DNA of 64,000 bases from Methylovorus mays. Its GTDB lineage: Bacteria > Pseudomonadota > Gammaproteobacteria > Burkholderiales > Methylophilaceae. A program made the translations under genes and the position numbers. Positions 27,001-35,710 of this stretch are shown here, one piece after another. The notes under the pieces are model-generated. The model saw nothing but the letters and a program-made list of their open reading frames with translations, had not been told where the DNA came from and did not search any database. The stretch spans positions 744,001 to 808,000 of the forward strand of contig NZ_JAJAVG010000004.1 of assembly GCF_020531915.1 (NCBI RefSeq), read 5' to 3'. Position 1 is the stretch's first letter. Each line of letters begins with the position of its first letter.

Positions 27001-27837
27001 CATGCACTAGAGCGCTAAGTCTCTGTTTCCCAATCAATTTCTCCGCTGTGGTGAGCAGCGAAGGCCTGAATTCTAGCCTTGTTTTTTTTCCTCGTCAACA
27101 AAGTTCATCCACCAACTTCCATCAACGTCCAAGGACTGCCATTCCATTCTCTCGCCACGGACGCAGAACACGTCGCTACCAGAGGCCCACCACTGCCGCG
27201 CCGTCGCCGTTGGCACAACCTGGTCTCCTTGCGTCAGAAATGGCAACAGCATCGAGAGTTGAGACCGTGCTTGGGTGGATGCCGTGTGGACCACAGCTCA
27301 AGGTTGCTCGTGGCGAAGGTCACGCGGCGAGCGAGGAGAGATGGGGGCGTATGTTCACATCGCCTGGTCGGCTGACGACCGAGTCGGAGCGACGCACAAC
27401 AGCCTCAAACTAGCCACAGCGCATCTTCGCTCGATGCTATGTCGATATATCAGGATGCCGAAACGAGCATGACATGCGCGGATTTCTCTACGTCCCTCTG
27501 GACGTGGAGCAGCGGATGCAATCCCCTGCGCCTTGTGAAACCGTGGGGATATCAGACCATATCGAATCGGTCTTGATGTGCTTGACGCACCCCATGACGC
27601 TGGCACCGTGAGCGCAATTGTCGAGCGTGCTTCTTCCTTATTACTCGACGGGCCGGCAACTGGTCAATTCTTGCATATCGAGCAAGAGAGAACCACCTGT
27701 GACGGGTGCCATGATCTCTTCCGTCCATGTTCCAGGGCATCGCCCCAGGCATCAGCCACAGGCATAACGAAAAAACAGCCCCTTGGTGGGGCAAGAAAGG
27801 AGCCGGTGATGTAGCGCTTCCGAAAGGAGACGAAAAC
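27001..27837. other. ICE end region upstream of bisR, no confident gene
   Basis: About 840 bases between the attachment site and bisR. Several frames of 60-120 codons occur on both strands, but none has a ribosome-binding site with a recognisable protein. The spacing of about 1 kb between bisR and the end is the same as in ICEclc. A GCCCC-TTGG-TGGGGC hairpin at 27776-27791 precedes the bisR ribosome-binding site. The bisR promoter should lie here. Confidence 0.5.
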
Positions 27838-28584
27838 ATGCACAAGGAGCCACCACTATCAAAGGTGTTCTATCGTCCCATCGAAGCTGCCATACGGTGG
27901 GCTGGGTTGTTGCGGTACGAAGCGACGATCGTCGCATCGATCGCATCACCGCGTTGTCTGCCGCAGATGTTGGACTGCCCGCGATGGAACGAGTGTCGGC
28001 TGTACTCGGAACGCATCTACGACGGTATCCTCAACGCCGAACTGCCCTTCGGCAAGAACGGGATCACACTTAATGACCCAGATCTGGTGAGTTCACTCGA
28101 TCTGACCGTCCGCCATGTCGATCTGAAGCGGTGGATGCGCACCCACTATCCCGAGCATCGGCCGGGATTTCTGTTCAGTCGCGGCGAGCGCATGGTGCAT
28201 CCCTTCATCACCATCGAGACAGGACAGGCAATCCTGCTGGAACGGCTGGCTCTGCAGGCCGCGCTGGATCATAGCCGACGCGAGATGCGCGAACTGCAAC
28301 AGCAACACGAAGTCTTGCTCAAGCAGTCCGCCGTACTGCTGGCTCCCAAGCAGAGCGTGATCAGTGATCGAGCGGAAACCACATACCTCAACATCATCGG
28401 CGGCATGCTGACGCTGATGCTGAGCCAATCCCCATCCGGCGTGCCGTACTCCAGCTTCAAGACACAGGAGGCCATCGTCACCGCATTGCTCGCCCACTAT
28501 GGCGGCACCATGGGCATCACGGAGCGAACCTTGAACGGCAAGTTCGCCAATGCCAGGAAGAATGTCCGTAGCGCAGCCGCGTGA
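27838..28584 (+). CDS. bisR: BisR-type activator of ICE transfer competence
   Basis: This 248-residue protein has no motif I can name with certainty. Its size (BisR of ICEclc is about 251 residues), its place about 0.8 kb from the attachment site and its position just upstream of alpA-parA-shi-bisD-bisC all match bisR of ICEclc. In ICEclc, BisR acts on the alpA promoter and so starts expression of bisDC, which commits a subpopulation of cells to transfer. The AAAGGAGA ribosome-binding site supports the ATG at 27838. The C-terminus (TERTLNGKFANARKNVR) is basic and may bind DNA. Identification is by synteny. Confidence 0.75.
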   Translation: MHKEPPLSKVFYRPIEAAIRWAGLLRYEATIVASIASPRCLPQMLDCPRWNECRLYSERIYDGILNAELPFGKNGITLNDPDLVSSLDLTVRHVDLKRWMRTHYPEHRPGFLFSRGERMVHPFITIETGQAILLERLALQAALDHSRREMRELQQQHEVLLKQSAVLLAPKQSVISDRAETTYLNIIGGMLTLMLSQSPSGVPYSSFKTQEAIVTALLAHYGGTMGITERTLNGKFANARKNVRSAAA

Positions 28585-28702
28585 ATTCTTCCATCTTGTA
28601 TGTGCAGTCGCGGAGATTGCATTTGCAATGTTTTTCCGCAGCCATGTCTATTGAATAGAGGTCACGCCAACAAACGCCACTAAGCGTTCAGGAGTGACCG
28701 CC
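28585..28702 (+). promoter_or_regulatory. alpA promoter region with two perfect dyads
   Basis: The 118 bases between bisR and alpA hold two perfect palindromes: ATTGCA-TT-TGCAAT at 28616-28629 and TCTATT-G-AATAGA at 28647-28659. By analogy with ICEclc this is the alpA promoter targeted by BisR and, in feedback, BisDC. The dyads are candidate binding sites. Confidence 0.5.
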
Positions 28703-28915
28703 ATGTCGCAAGTACCTGTACTGCCACCGCACGAGCGCCGCATCCTGCGGCTCGATGAAGTTGAAGCGAAGTCCGGCTTCAAACGCGCCCACATCTACAA
28801 CCTGATGAAAAAGCGCCAGTTTCCACAGGCGCTGCGCCTCGGCGTGCGCGCCGTGGGCTGGGATTCGGTCGAGATCGACCAGTGGATCGCCGAACGCCTC
28901 AACAACCGGACCTGA
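28703..28915 (+). CDS. alpA: AlpA-family DNA-binding regulator
   Basis: This 70-residue MerR/AlpA-type protein contains 'RILRLDEVEAKSGFKRAHIY' and 'FPQALRLGVRAVGWDSVEIDQWI', the helix-turn-helix and wing of prophage AlpA regulators. AGGAG eight bases before the ATG at 28703 fixes the start; the frame is open to a GTG at 28694. It heads the alpA-parA-shi-bisD-bisC operon of ICEclc-family elements. Its own role in these ICEs is not well defined. Confidence 0.88.
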   Translation: MSQVPVLPPHERRILRLDEVEAKSGFKRAHIYNLMKKRQFPQALRLGVRAVGWDSVEIDQWIAERLNNRT

Positions 28916-28958
28916 CCCGCTCCCCCCTCGATTTTCCCATCGCCAAACGGAGAGCGCC

Positions 28959-29834
28959 ATGCAGGTCGTATCCATCATTTCAACGAAAGGTGGCGTCGGC
29001 AAGACGACCACGGCCGCCAACCTCGGCGGCCTCGCCGCGGACGCAGGGCTGCGTGTGCTGCTGCTCGATCTCGACGTGCAGCCGACCTTGTCCTCCTATT
29101 ACGAACTGGCACACCGCGCTCCCGGCGGTATCTATGAGCTGCTGGCGTTCAACGAACGCGCCCTCGATCAGTTGGTGTCCCGCACCATCATCGCGGGCCT
29201 GGACCTGGTGCTCTCGAACGACCACCGGGGTGAACTGAACACGTTGCTACTGCACGCGCCAGACGGACGCCTGAGACTGCGGCACCTGCTGCCGGCGCTG
29301 GCGCCGCTTTATGACCTGGTGCTGATCGACACCCAGGGTGCACGCTCGGTGCTGTTGGAGATGGCGGTGCTCGCCTCTGACTTGGCGCTGTCGCCCGTGA
29401 CCCCGGAAATCCTCGCGGCTCGCGAACTGCGGCGCGGCACCATGCAGTTGCTGGAAGACATCGCGCCATACCGACACCTCGGCATCGAGCCGCCGCCGCT
29501 GCACCTGCTCATCAATCGTGTCCATCCCGTATCCGCCAATGCGCGGCTGATCCAGAAGGCCCTGCGGGACCTGTTCCAGGATCATGCCGGCATCCGCGTG
29601 CTCGACACTGACGTGCCGGCGATCGAGGCATATCCGCGCGCCGCGACCCGTGGCCTGCCGGTGCATCGAGTCGAGCATCGCCAGCCACCGGGCAGAGTTG
29701 CGCCCGCCGCGCTCGACACCGTGCGCGCGCTCGCTGGCGAATTGTTCCCTCAATGGCAAGACAGATTTGCCCACGTTTCTGGCCGTCCTCCACGTTCTAT
29801 TGAAACCGGGAGGTCGCATGGCGAACGCACATGA
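28959..29834 (+). CDS. parA: ParA-family partition ATPase
   Basis: This 291-residue Walker-type ATPase starts MQVVSIISTKGGVGKTTTAA, with the deviant Walker A KGGVGKTT of ParA/MinD proteins, and has the Walker B-like 'YDLVLIDTQG'. It is expected to help maintain the excised, replicating form of the ICE. Its 3' end overlaps shi by 17 bases. The C-terminal ~30 residues (GRPPRSIETGRSHGERT) extend past the usual ParA fold. Confidence 0.9.
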   Translation: MQVVSIISTKGGVGKTTTAANLGGLAADAGLRVLLLDLDVQPTLSSYYELAHRAPGGIYELLAFNERALDQLVSRTIIAGLDLVLSNDHRGELNTLLLHAPDGRLRLRHLLPALAPLYDLVLIDTQGARSVLLEMAVLASDLALSPVTPEILAARELRRGTMQLLEDIAPYRHLGIEPPPLHLLINRVHPVSANARLIQKALRDLFQDHAGIRVLDTDVPAIEAYPRAATRGLPVHRVEHRQPPGRVAPAALDTVRALAGELFPQWQDRFAHVSGRPPRSIETGRSHGERT

Positions 29835-30069
29835 ATTGGCCCGCGGCCACAAGCGGCTGCGCGCCCTGATCGAGTTTGCTGTGAGCGAAGGTTGGCACGT
29901 CAAGCGCACACGTGGCGGACACCTCAAGTTCACCAAGGCCGGCTGCGCCACCATCTACACCAGCTCGACAGCGAGCGACCACCGTGCGGACCTCAACGCC
30001 CGTGCGCAGATCCGTCGAGCCGAGCGCATGGCCCGGGCCTCCAACGCCGAGGGATGCGGCCATGGCTGA
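29818..30069 (+). CDS. shi: Shi protein, HicA-like fold
   Basis: This 83-residue protein contains 'AVSEGWHVKRTRGGHLKFTK', the HicA-type dsRNA-binding-like pattern with a His-Leu core (GGHLK). In ICEclc shi is needed for the growth arrest of transfer-competent cells together with parA. It overlaps parA at its start and bisD by eight bases at its end, so translation of the three is coupled. The name is given by synteny and size. Confidence 0.75.
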   Translation: MANAHELARGHKRLRALIEFAVSEGWHVKRTRGGHLKFTKAGCATIYTSSTASDHRADLNARAQIRRAERMARASNAEGCGHG

Positions 30070-31726
30070 GATGACCTCCCAGGACATGGCCGGCAAGCTG
30101 CTTGCCGCCGGGTTCGAGCGCAGCGGCCCATCGGCCACGGCCCTGAGCGACCCCATCGCCGACACGCCGATGGTCGTGACACTGGACCAGTTGCGACCCT
30201 ACGACCACGACCCCCGCAAAAAGCGCAACTCGGCCTACGATGAAATCAAGGCTTCCATTCGAGAGCGCGGCCTGGATGCGGCGCCAGCCATCACACGCCG
30301 TCCAGGCGACGCGCACTACATCATCCGCAACGGTGGCAACACCAGGCTGGCGATCCTGCGTGAACTCTGGGCGGAGACGAAGGACGAACGCTTTTTCCGC
30401 ATATCGTGCCTGTTCCGGCCGTGGCCTGCGCGCGGAGAGATCGTCGCCCTGACCGGGCACCTCGCCGAGAACGAACTGCGCGGCGGCCTCACGTTCATCG
30501 AGCGCGCCTTGGGCGTCGAGAAGGCGCGCGAGTTCTATGAAGAAGAAAGCAGCACCACCCTGAGCCAGTCCGAGTTGGCCCGCCGCCTGGCCGCCGACGG
30601 CTTCCCGGTCCAGCAGTCGCACATCAGCCGCATGGCTGACGCAGTGCGCTACCTGCTGCCCGCGATCCCGACCGTCCTATATGGGGGCCTCGGCCGCCAC
30701 CAGGTCGAGCGGCTGTCAGTCATGCGCAAGGCCAGCGAGCGCACGTGGGAGCACTATGCCAAGGGCCACTCCCTGTCGCTGGACTTCGACAGCTTCTTTC
30801 AGGAGGTGCTGTCGCAGTTCGACGTCCAGGCGGACGAGTTCTCGCCGCAGCGTGTACAGGACGAGTTGATCGGTCAGATGTCCGAGCTGCTGGGCATTGA
30901 CTACGATCTGCTCGCCCTGGACCTGACCGAATCCGAGAGCCGTCATCGCGCCCTGGTCAGCGACCCAACCCCGCCTTCGGCGCCGCCGACATTGCCTGAG
31001 CCTGGGCGCATCGCACGGCCGCCGATCGAACCGGCACCGTCCCCCGCTACACCAGCACCTCCCGCAGGCCATTCCGAGGCCGTACGTACAAGGCGTGAAA
31101 ACGATGCGGCCCCGAGCGAGGCATCCACGGCGAGCCCTGCAGCAGCGGCTGGCGATCTGCTTGCCGAGCACATCATCTCCCCGGCACCCACGACGGAGCG
31201 GCTCCAGTCCATCCAGCGCATGGTCGCCGACCAGTTGGGCGATGCGCTGCCACCCGACTTCTCGGCCAACGTATTGCAGTCGATACCCGTGCAGGCTGGT
31301 GGCCTCTATCCCATCTCGGACATCTGGCATATCGACCCTGGCCTCGACACGCCTGACCGGTTGCGCATCCACATCGCGCAGTTCGCGCGCGAGATCGCGG
31401 GCGAGGCCGACCTGGACGAGTGCGTCGAGGATCGACCTGACGGCATCGGGTTCGCGTGTCGTACCCCGACTCAAGCTTCGTCGCCACTGGGCCGCGCTGT
31501 GCTCGCGCTGCTGGTTTCCCTGGCCGGTCAGCAGCCAGCCGGCGTCGGCTTGGACAGCGGGCAAGTCGCCACCGATCTGCCAACGCTGTTGCACGGCCAC
31601 AGCCATCGTCATGACGACCGGGCGCAGCGATTGAGCGACACCGCGCTGGTCAAGTTGTTCCGGCTGCTGCGACTGGCCCGGCGCTTGTTGGATCTGGAGC
31701 CCGGCGCTGTCGGTCCTGGGACCTGA
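30062..31726 (+). CDS. bisD: ParB-domain transfer activator subunit BisD
   Basis: This 554-residue protein has an N-terminal ParB/Srx-type domain (about 39-230): 'LRPYDHDPRKKRN', 'RNGGNTRLAILRELW' and an HTH-like stretch (SQSELARRLAADGFPVQQSH). A Pro/Ala-rich linker (about 300-375) and a C-terminal helical domain follow. In ICEclc this gene encodes BisD, which with BisC forms the FlhDC-like activator that sustains bistable expression of the ICE core genes. The ATG at 30062 overlaps shi. An in-frame extension upstream is a shadow of shi. Confidence 0.82.
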   Translation: MAEMTSQDMAGKLLAAGFERSGPSATALSDPIADTPMVVTLDQLRPYDHDPRKKRNSAYDEIKASIRERGLDAAPAITRRPGDAHYIIRNGGNTRLAILRELWAETKDERFFRISCLFRPWPARGEIVALTGHLAENELRGGLTFIERALGVEKAREFYEEESSTTLSQSELARRLAADGFPVQQSHISRMADAVRYLLPAIPTVLYGGLGRHQVERLSVMRKASERTWEHYAKGHSLSLDFDSFFQEVLSQFDVQADEFSPQRVQDELIGQMSELLGIDYDLLALDLTESESRHRALVSDPTPPSAPPTLPEPGRIARPPIEPAPSPATPAPPAGHSEAVRTRRENDAAPSEASTASPAAAAGDLLAEHIISPAPTTERLQSIQRMVADQLGDALPPDFSANVLQSIPVQAGGLYPISDIWHIDPGLDTPDRLRIHIAQFAREIAGEADLDECVEDRPDGIGFACRTPTQASSPLGRAVLALLVSLAGQQPAGVGLDSGQVATDLPTLLHGHSHRHDDRAQRLSDTALVKLFRLLRLARRLLDLEPGAVGPGT

Positions 31727-31741
31727 GCGAGGGAGACCAGC

Positions 31742-32302
31742 ATGTCCGCACCGAACCCACTCAACCAGGCCGTCATCGCGCAGGCGCTCTACGACCTGCG
31801 AAACGGGCAACTGCGTCGCTGCAAGGCGATGGGGTTCGGCGAGGAAGAGTTGGATGCGCTCAAGCATCCGGCGCTGATCAGCGTACTGGCCAATGCCAAC
31901 GTCTCCTGGTGCTCTGTCTCCGTGAACCGGGAGGTGCTCCGGCGATTGCTCAAACAGGCGCAGGACGTGGAGAAGGAGATCGCCACCGTCGATCGCATGC
32001 TGCGCCTGGGCGCCAGCACGGAAATGGTGAGCCGTTTCTATGGGTTGACGCATCAGGAAGTCGCGCTACGGCGCGAAGTTCTCGGCCTGCCCAAACGCAA
32101 GGGGCGCCATCCGGTTCTGGACGAGGAGCAGGACACCGAGCTGTGGCGGCGCTGGAAGGCCGTGACCAGCAGCAGGAATGTCGAGCTGGAGGATGAGACC
32201 TCGGTTCTTGATGCGGCAATGGACCTCGCCGAAGGCATGGAACTGCCGCTGTCGGTGGTCTGGGCTGCGATCAAGAACTGGATCGATCAGGGATTGGGTT
32301 GA
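31742..32302 (+). CDS. bisC: BisC, FlhC-like transfer activator subunit (DUF2857)
   Basis: This 186-residue protein of the DUF2857 family lies 15 bases downstream of bisD and has the size of ICEclc bisC. The sequence 'VDRMLRLGASTEMVSRFYGL' followed by 'THQEVALRREVLGL' looks like a helix-turn-helix. BisC with BisD activates the ICE core promoters. GGGAG precedes the ATG. The next gene starts three bases after its stop. Confidence 0.8.
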   Translation: MSAPNPLNQAVIAQALYDLRNGQLRRCKAMGFGEEELDALKHPALISVLANANVSWCSVSVNREVLRRLLKQAQDVEKEIATVDRMLRLGASTEMVSRFYGLTHQEVALRREVLGLPKRKGRHPVLDEEQDTELWRRWKAVTSSRNVELEDETSVLDAAMDLAEGMELPLSVVWAAIKNWIDQGLG

Positions 32303-32305
32303 ATC

Positions 32306-33556
32306 ATGGCCGTGGACGACGCTGCACCACGAGCACCACGCCAAGGTCCGGTCGCCCTCGCTGATCTGTTCGACAGCGCGCTGAAAGACCTTGCACCGAA
32401 ACCTCGCCCACTCGCACCGGCTCCCGCCTTCGCATCCGCGACGTCTCCTGTGTCTGCAACCGGCGACGGTTTCCTGTTCAGTGGAAATCGGCACGAGAGC
32501 GTGCCGCGACGGCTGTTCCTCGACCGACGCCTGACGCCGCTGGAACGCAATGCCTGGCAAGTCTTCCGGATGATGCTCAACGAGGATGGCGTCACGGCGT
32601 TTCCGACGTATGAGCAACTTCGCCCGTGGCTCGCGTCAATGCCCTGCGCCGGACAGGCCTCCCACGAGACCGTGGCACGGGCGCTGACGCTGTTGCGCCT
32701 GACGCGCTGGTTGAGTCTCGTGCGCCGCAGGCGCGACCCCAAGACCGGGCGCATCCTCGGCAACCTCTACGTCCTGCACGATGAGCCCCTGACCCCGTTC
32801 GAGGCGATGCAGCTCGACCCGGACTACCTGCAGCTCGTCAGCCAAGCCCTGGGCCATTCGGCCAGGGCCGTTCAGGTCGTGGGCTTGCACACGCTCAATG
32901 AGATCGCCGAAGACCCGCTGCTGTCTGGCCGCATGCTGCCCTCGCGGCTGCAGGTCCTTGCCGAACGCCTCGCAAGCCAAGGCATTGGGTCGCAGGAGAG
33001 TTATCCACAGGAGGACACGGTTCACGATTCCGAAGAAGGGGCGCCGAGCCTTCTTCGGAATTCTGATCGGCCCTCTTCGGATTCCGAAGCAGGGCCAAAA
33101 CACGCAGCAGACGGCGCTCTTCGGAATCCGAAGCAGGACCGTACTGTACGTAGTAGTCGTATTAATGAAGTACGTACTACCGCGCGTGAGCGTGGGCAGG
33201 CGCGCGCGATGCCGGGAGTTCGTCTGCCTGATCGCTTTCTCGGCTTGAAAGATGAACAGCAGGCCGGCGCCATGGTGGCATTGCAGCAGGTCGATGCCCC
33301 GCTACGCCAGGCCGTGCTGGACGAATGGGCGGATCGCTGTCGTGGCAGCACCATCCGCAACCCGGCAGGCTACCTGTTCGGCATCATCCAACGTGCCATC
33401 CGTGGCGAGTTCAACGCATGGGCCAGGCAAGCTGGGTCAGCACCGCCACCTGCCCCTGCACGAGATGCACCGCCTGAGCCACCGCGCAATGTAGTTCCGC
33501 CCGAGGTAGCCCGGCAGCACATCGACCGGCTGCGCGACCTTCTGCGCAGTAGCTGA
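32306..33556 (+). CDS. ICE replication-type protein (STY4528 family)
   Basis: This 416-residue protein belongs by position and sequence to a family annotated as STY4528 pathogenicity-island replication protein. A winged-helix region is visible at about 65-160 (PLERNAWQVFRMMLNEDGVT ... LLRLTRWLSLVRRRRDPKTG). The C-terminal part (about 310-385) contains a second helical domain (NPAGYLFGIIQRAIRGEFNAW). Codons 230-290 form a low-complexity linker, and the DNA there carries iteron-like palindromes and a DnaA box (33001-33180). It is the last gene of the alpA operon. The replication role is from family naming, not from a visible catalytic motif. Confidence 0.72.
   Translation: MAVDDAAPRAPRQGPVALADLFDSALKDLAPKPRPLAPAPAFASATSPVSATGDGFLFSGNRHESVPRRLFLDRRLTPLERNAWQVFRMMLNEDGVTAFPTYEQLRPWLASMPCAGQASHETVARALTLLRLTRWLSLVRRRRDPKTGRILGNLYVLHDEPLTPFEAMQLDPDYLQLVSQALGHSARAVQVVGLHTLNEIAEDPLLSGRMLPSRLQVLAERLASQGIGSQESYPQEDTVHDSEEGAPSLLRNSDRPSSDSEAGPKHAADGALRNPKQDRTVRSSRINEVRTTARERGQARAMPGVRLPDRFLGLKDEQQAGAMVALQQVDAPLRQAVLDEWADRCRGSTIRNPAGYLFGIIQRAIRGEFNAWARQAGSAPPPAPARDAPPEPPRNVVPPEVARQHIDRLRDLLRSS
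33001..33180. other. Candidate replication origin inside the STY4528-family gene
   Basis: A perfect consensus DnaA box TTATCCACA lies at 33001-33009. It is followed by four CTTCGGA-type elements: an inverted pair ATTCCGAAGAAGG / CCTTCTTCGGAAT (33028-33062), then two 15-bp palindromes CTTCGGA-N-TCCGAAG at 33074-33088 and 33119-33133. An AT-richer stretch with GTAC/TACGTA palindromes (33141-33180) completes an origin-like layout in otherwise GC-rich coding DNA. Confidence 0.5.
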
Positions 33557-33887
33557 GCGCGACGAGCGACAAGGGCGTGAAGCAGACGCCCGTGGCCGTC
33601 AGTAGAGCTATCCCCTGGGGATAGATGTGATGCAAGGCGTAACACCGAAAGACACAGGCTGGGTGCTTCTGTCCACGGTGCTGCAGTAGCGTCCGGTTCC
33701 TGAGCGCACCCACCATCTGCGCGAGCAGCGCTCTGTGGCGTTTGATGGAGCTATCCCCTGGGGATAGCTCGCATTGCGGGCCGCCACCACCACGACAACC
33801 GGGGACCAGTTCATTTCGGTTTGTTGACTGACTGCCTTCCGCTGCATGCCGATCCTGACCGCTCCTTTTCCCAAGCGAGCGGACACC
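33557..33887. other. Intergenic region with two copies of a 23-bp palindrome
   Basis: This 330-base gap has no gene. It contains palindrome copies at 33605-33624 (right arm degenerate) and 33748-33770 (perfect). The promoter of the PFL_4669-inrR-ssb operon should lie here. Confidence 0.6.
33742..33772 (+). repeat. Palindromic element, copy 2 (GAGCTATCCCC-N-GGGGATAGCTC)
   Basis: Two perfect 11-bp arms flank one central base at 33748-33770. With its flanks (TTGATG on the left, GC on the right) it is identical over 31 bp to the reverse complement of 35755-35785. A degenerate third copy is at 33605-33624. Confidence 0.85.
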
Positions 33888-34667
33888 ATGGCAACCAACG
33901 AACCTCTGCAACTCAATCTCGGCTCTTTGCGCAGCGCGATGTCGCTGACGCTTCACACCCACCACGCATCGCGCATCTGGCATGGCCGCGCCGCCGCCGA
34001 GGGGCGACCCGGCATCGTCGGCCTGAACGGCTACATCGCCGTGATGAACAAGATGAAGCGCGGCTCGGAACAGGATGACCCGTACAGCGACTGGTGGATG
34101 TTGCGCATCGAGGAAAAGCTCGACCAGGCCAAGACCACGTTGCAATCGCTGCGCGAGCAGGTGGACCAGGCATTGGCCGGCGTGCCAGCGGCGTTGAGCC
34201 TGGGCGAGAACCTCAACGTGCAACCGGTGAAGCTCCCCTTGTTCGTGAACGCGCAGCTCGGCTTTGCCGCGGTCTATCTCCTGGCCGACTATGACGACAT
34301 CGCCCGCAAGCTGATCCTCGCCCATCACACCGCGCTGATCGATCGCTCGACATTGGAGCGCTGGCTCAACGAAGGCGCTCACACGCTGCGCAGCCTGTTC
34401 AGCCTGGCCCAGCAGTACCGCTACTCGGGATGCACCCGCGACGACTTCGCGGCCAAGAACGCCGCAGCGCGGGCGGCGCTGGAGAAGTTCGGCGACTTGC
34501 CGCAGGACGTGCTCGAAGGCGCTCGCCGCTCGAAGTTTGCGCCGCCCGTCGTGCGCCGCGGCCTGCAACAGCGCAGTGATAGCGCTGCCGCAGCCGCACC
34601 TCCCAGCGACGAAGGCCCTGCCGCCGATCCGGCCGAGGCCAGCACCGGCGAGGACGAACAGGCATGA
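33888..34667 (+). CDS. PFL_4669-family integrating conjugative element protein
   Basis: This 259-residue protein of the TIGR03761 family is found in nearly all ICEclc/PFGI-1-type elements. No catalytic motif is visible. It has a conserved N-terminal 'LHTHHASRIWHGRAAAEGRPG' and 'DDPYSDWWMLRIEEKL', a predicted helical middle and an Ala/acidic tail. The ATG at 33888 is chosen because the family begins there. It overlaps inrR by four bases. Function is unknown; it is part of the inrR-ssb operon. Confidence 0.78.
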   Translation: MATNEPLQLNLGSLRSAMSLTLHTHHASRIWHGRAAAEGRPGIVGLNGYIAVMNKMKRGSEQDDPYSDWWMLRIEEKLDQAKTTLQSLREQVDQALAGVPAALSLGENLNVQPVKLPLFVNAQLGFAAVYLLADYDDIARKLILAHHTALIDRSTLERWLNEGAHTLRSLFSLAQQYRYSGCTRDDFAAKNAAARAALEKFGDLPQDVLEGARRSKFAPPVVRRGLQQRSDSAAAAAPPSDEGPAADPAEASTGEDEQA

Positions 34668-35191
34668 GCGACCCGAACCGCGAACCTCGCTACTTCCGTG
34701 GTCTGGAACAGCCAGCCTTCATGCGGCTGGAACACGCGGCCTCTCTAAAAGGCCTTTTAAAGCCTTTTAAAGGTAAAGGGGACTTCGAGGCCTGGGCCAG
34801 CCAGTGCTTCGCCATGCGCGACGAGTTGATTGCCCTGGCGCAGCGACAGGTGCTGCCACAGGCGTGCGGGCATCCCTTCCACCTACTTCCCGTCGAGCTG
34901 GCCCAGCAGATAACTGGCGCGGGAACGACGTTCCTTCGCTGGCGCAAGCACGACCGCTCGGCCATGGGCGTGGCGCTGTGGCAGGAACTGGTGGCGAGCA
35001 CCAGCACGCCGGTCAACCTGCTGGCCGACCTGCACGCGATCGAGTTACAGCGCATCACGTTGAACATGCAGATCAGCCTGCTGCACACCTTGGGCAGGCA
35101 GGCGCAGGAATGCGCCAGCAAAGCGGCCGAGGCGGACAACGCCTACCTGCGCCGGCTCAAGTCCACCCCACCCGCAATGCGCGATCGGTGA
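34664..35191 (+). CDS. inrR: InrR-like regulator (DUF3158)
   Basis: This 175-residue protein of the DUF3158 family corresponds to InrR of ICEclc, a cytoplasmic protein needed for normal expression of the integrase gene and of its own operon. The N-terminal 'YFRGLEQPAFMRLEHAASLK' and the middle 'LLPVELAQQITGAGTTFLRWR' are family-like. There is no classical DNA-binding motif. It is coupled to the upstream gene by an ATGA overlap. A run of TTTTAAA-type repeats encodes KGLLKPFKGKG near residue 30. Confidence 0.75.
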   Translation: MSDPNREPRYFRGLEQPAFMRLEHAASLKGLLKPFKGKGDFEAWASQCFAMRDELIALAQRQVLPQACGHPFHLLPVELAQQITGAGTTFLRWRKHDRSAMGVALWQELVASTSTPVNLLADLHAIELQRITLNMQISLLHTLGRQAQECASKAAEADNAYLRRLKSTPPAMRDR

Positions 35192-35264
35192 TTGCGCCAG
35201 ACATCCCAGCACGCACCCGGCGCCGATGAGGCACGGGTATTTCAACCACCACGGAGATCACATC

Positions 35265-35705
35265 ATGAGCACGCATTTTTCTGGCGAAGGCAATATCGGC
35301 TCGCCACCGGAGTACCGCGAATTCCCCAATGGCAACGACGAGCCCAACCGCCTGCTGCGCCTGAACGTCTATTTCGACAACCCCGTTCCCAAGAAGGATG
35401 GCACCTTTGAGGACCGTGGCGGCTTCTGGGCGCCGGTGGAAATCTGGCACCGCGACGCCGAGCACTGGCAGCGCCTCTACCAGAAGGGTATGCGGGTGCT
35501 GGTCATCGGCCGCATGGAGCGCGAGCCCTGGACGGACAACGAAGATCAGCCACGCGAGACCTGGCAAGTCAATGCGCGCAGCGTAGGCATCTTGCCGTAC
35601 CGCATCGAGTCTGTGGTCCTCAGCCCGAAGCCACAGGAGGCAGAACCGAAGCCGCAGGCCGACCAGGAATCGACCGCGCCGAAAGAGACGAAGCGCCGGA
35701 AGTGA
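35265..35705 (+). CDS. ssb: Single-stranded DNA-binding protein of the ICE
   Basis: This 146-residue SSB has an OB-fold core (LLRLNVYFDNPVPKKDG ... VEIWHRDAEHWQRLYQKGMRVLVIGRMERE) and a short charged tail. It lacks the classical acidic DDDIPF C-terminus of chromosomal SSBs and ends in KETKRRK. It probably coats the single-stranded ICE DNA during transfer or replication. It follows inrR, as in ICEclc. Confidence 0.85.
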   Translation: MSTHFSGEGNIGSPPEYREFPNGNDEPNRLLRLNVYFDNPVPKKDGTFEDRGGFWAPVEIWHRDAEHWQRLYQKGMRVLVIGRMEREPWTDNEDQPRETWQVNARSVGILPYRIESVVLSPKPQEAEPKPQADQESTAPKETKRRK

Positions 35706-35710
35706 CCCGG

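Noticed and set aside
27048..27606. Several frames of 60-120 codons between the attachment site and bisR
   Set aside because: None shows a family motif or a good ribosome-binding site; they overlap each other on both strands.
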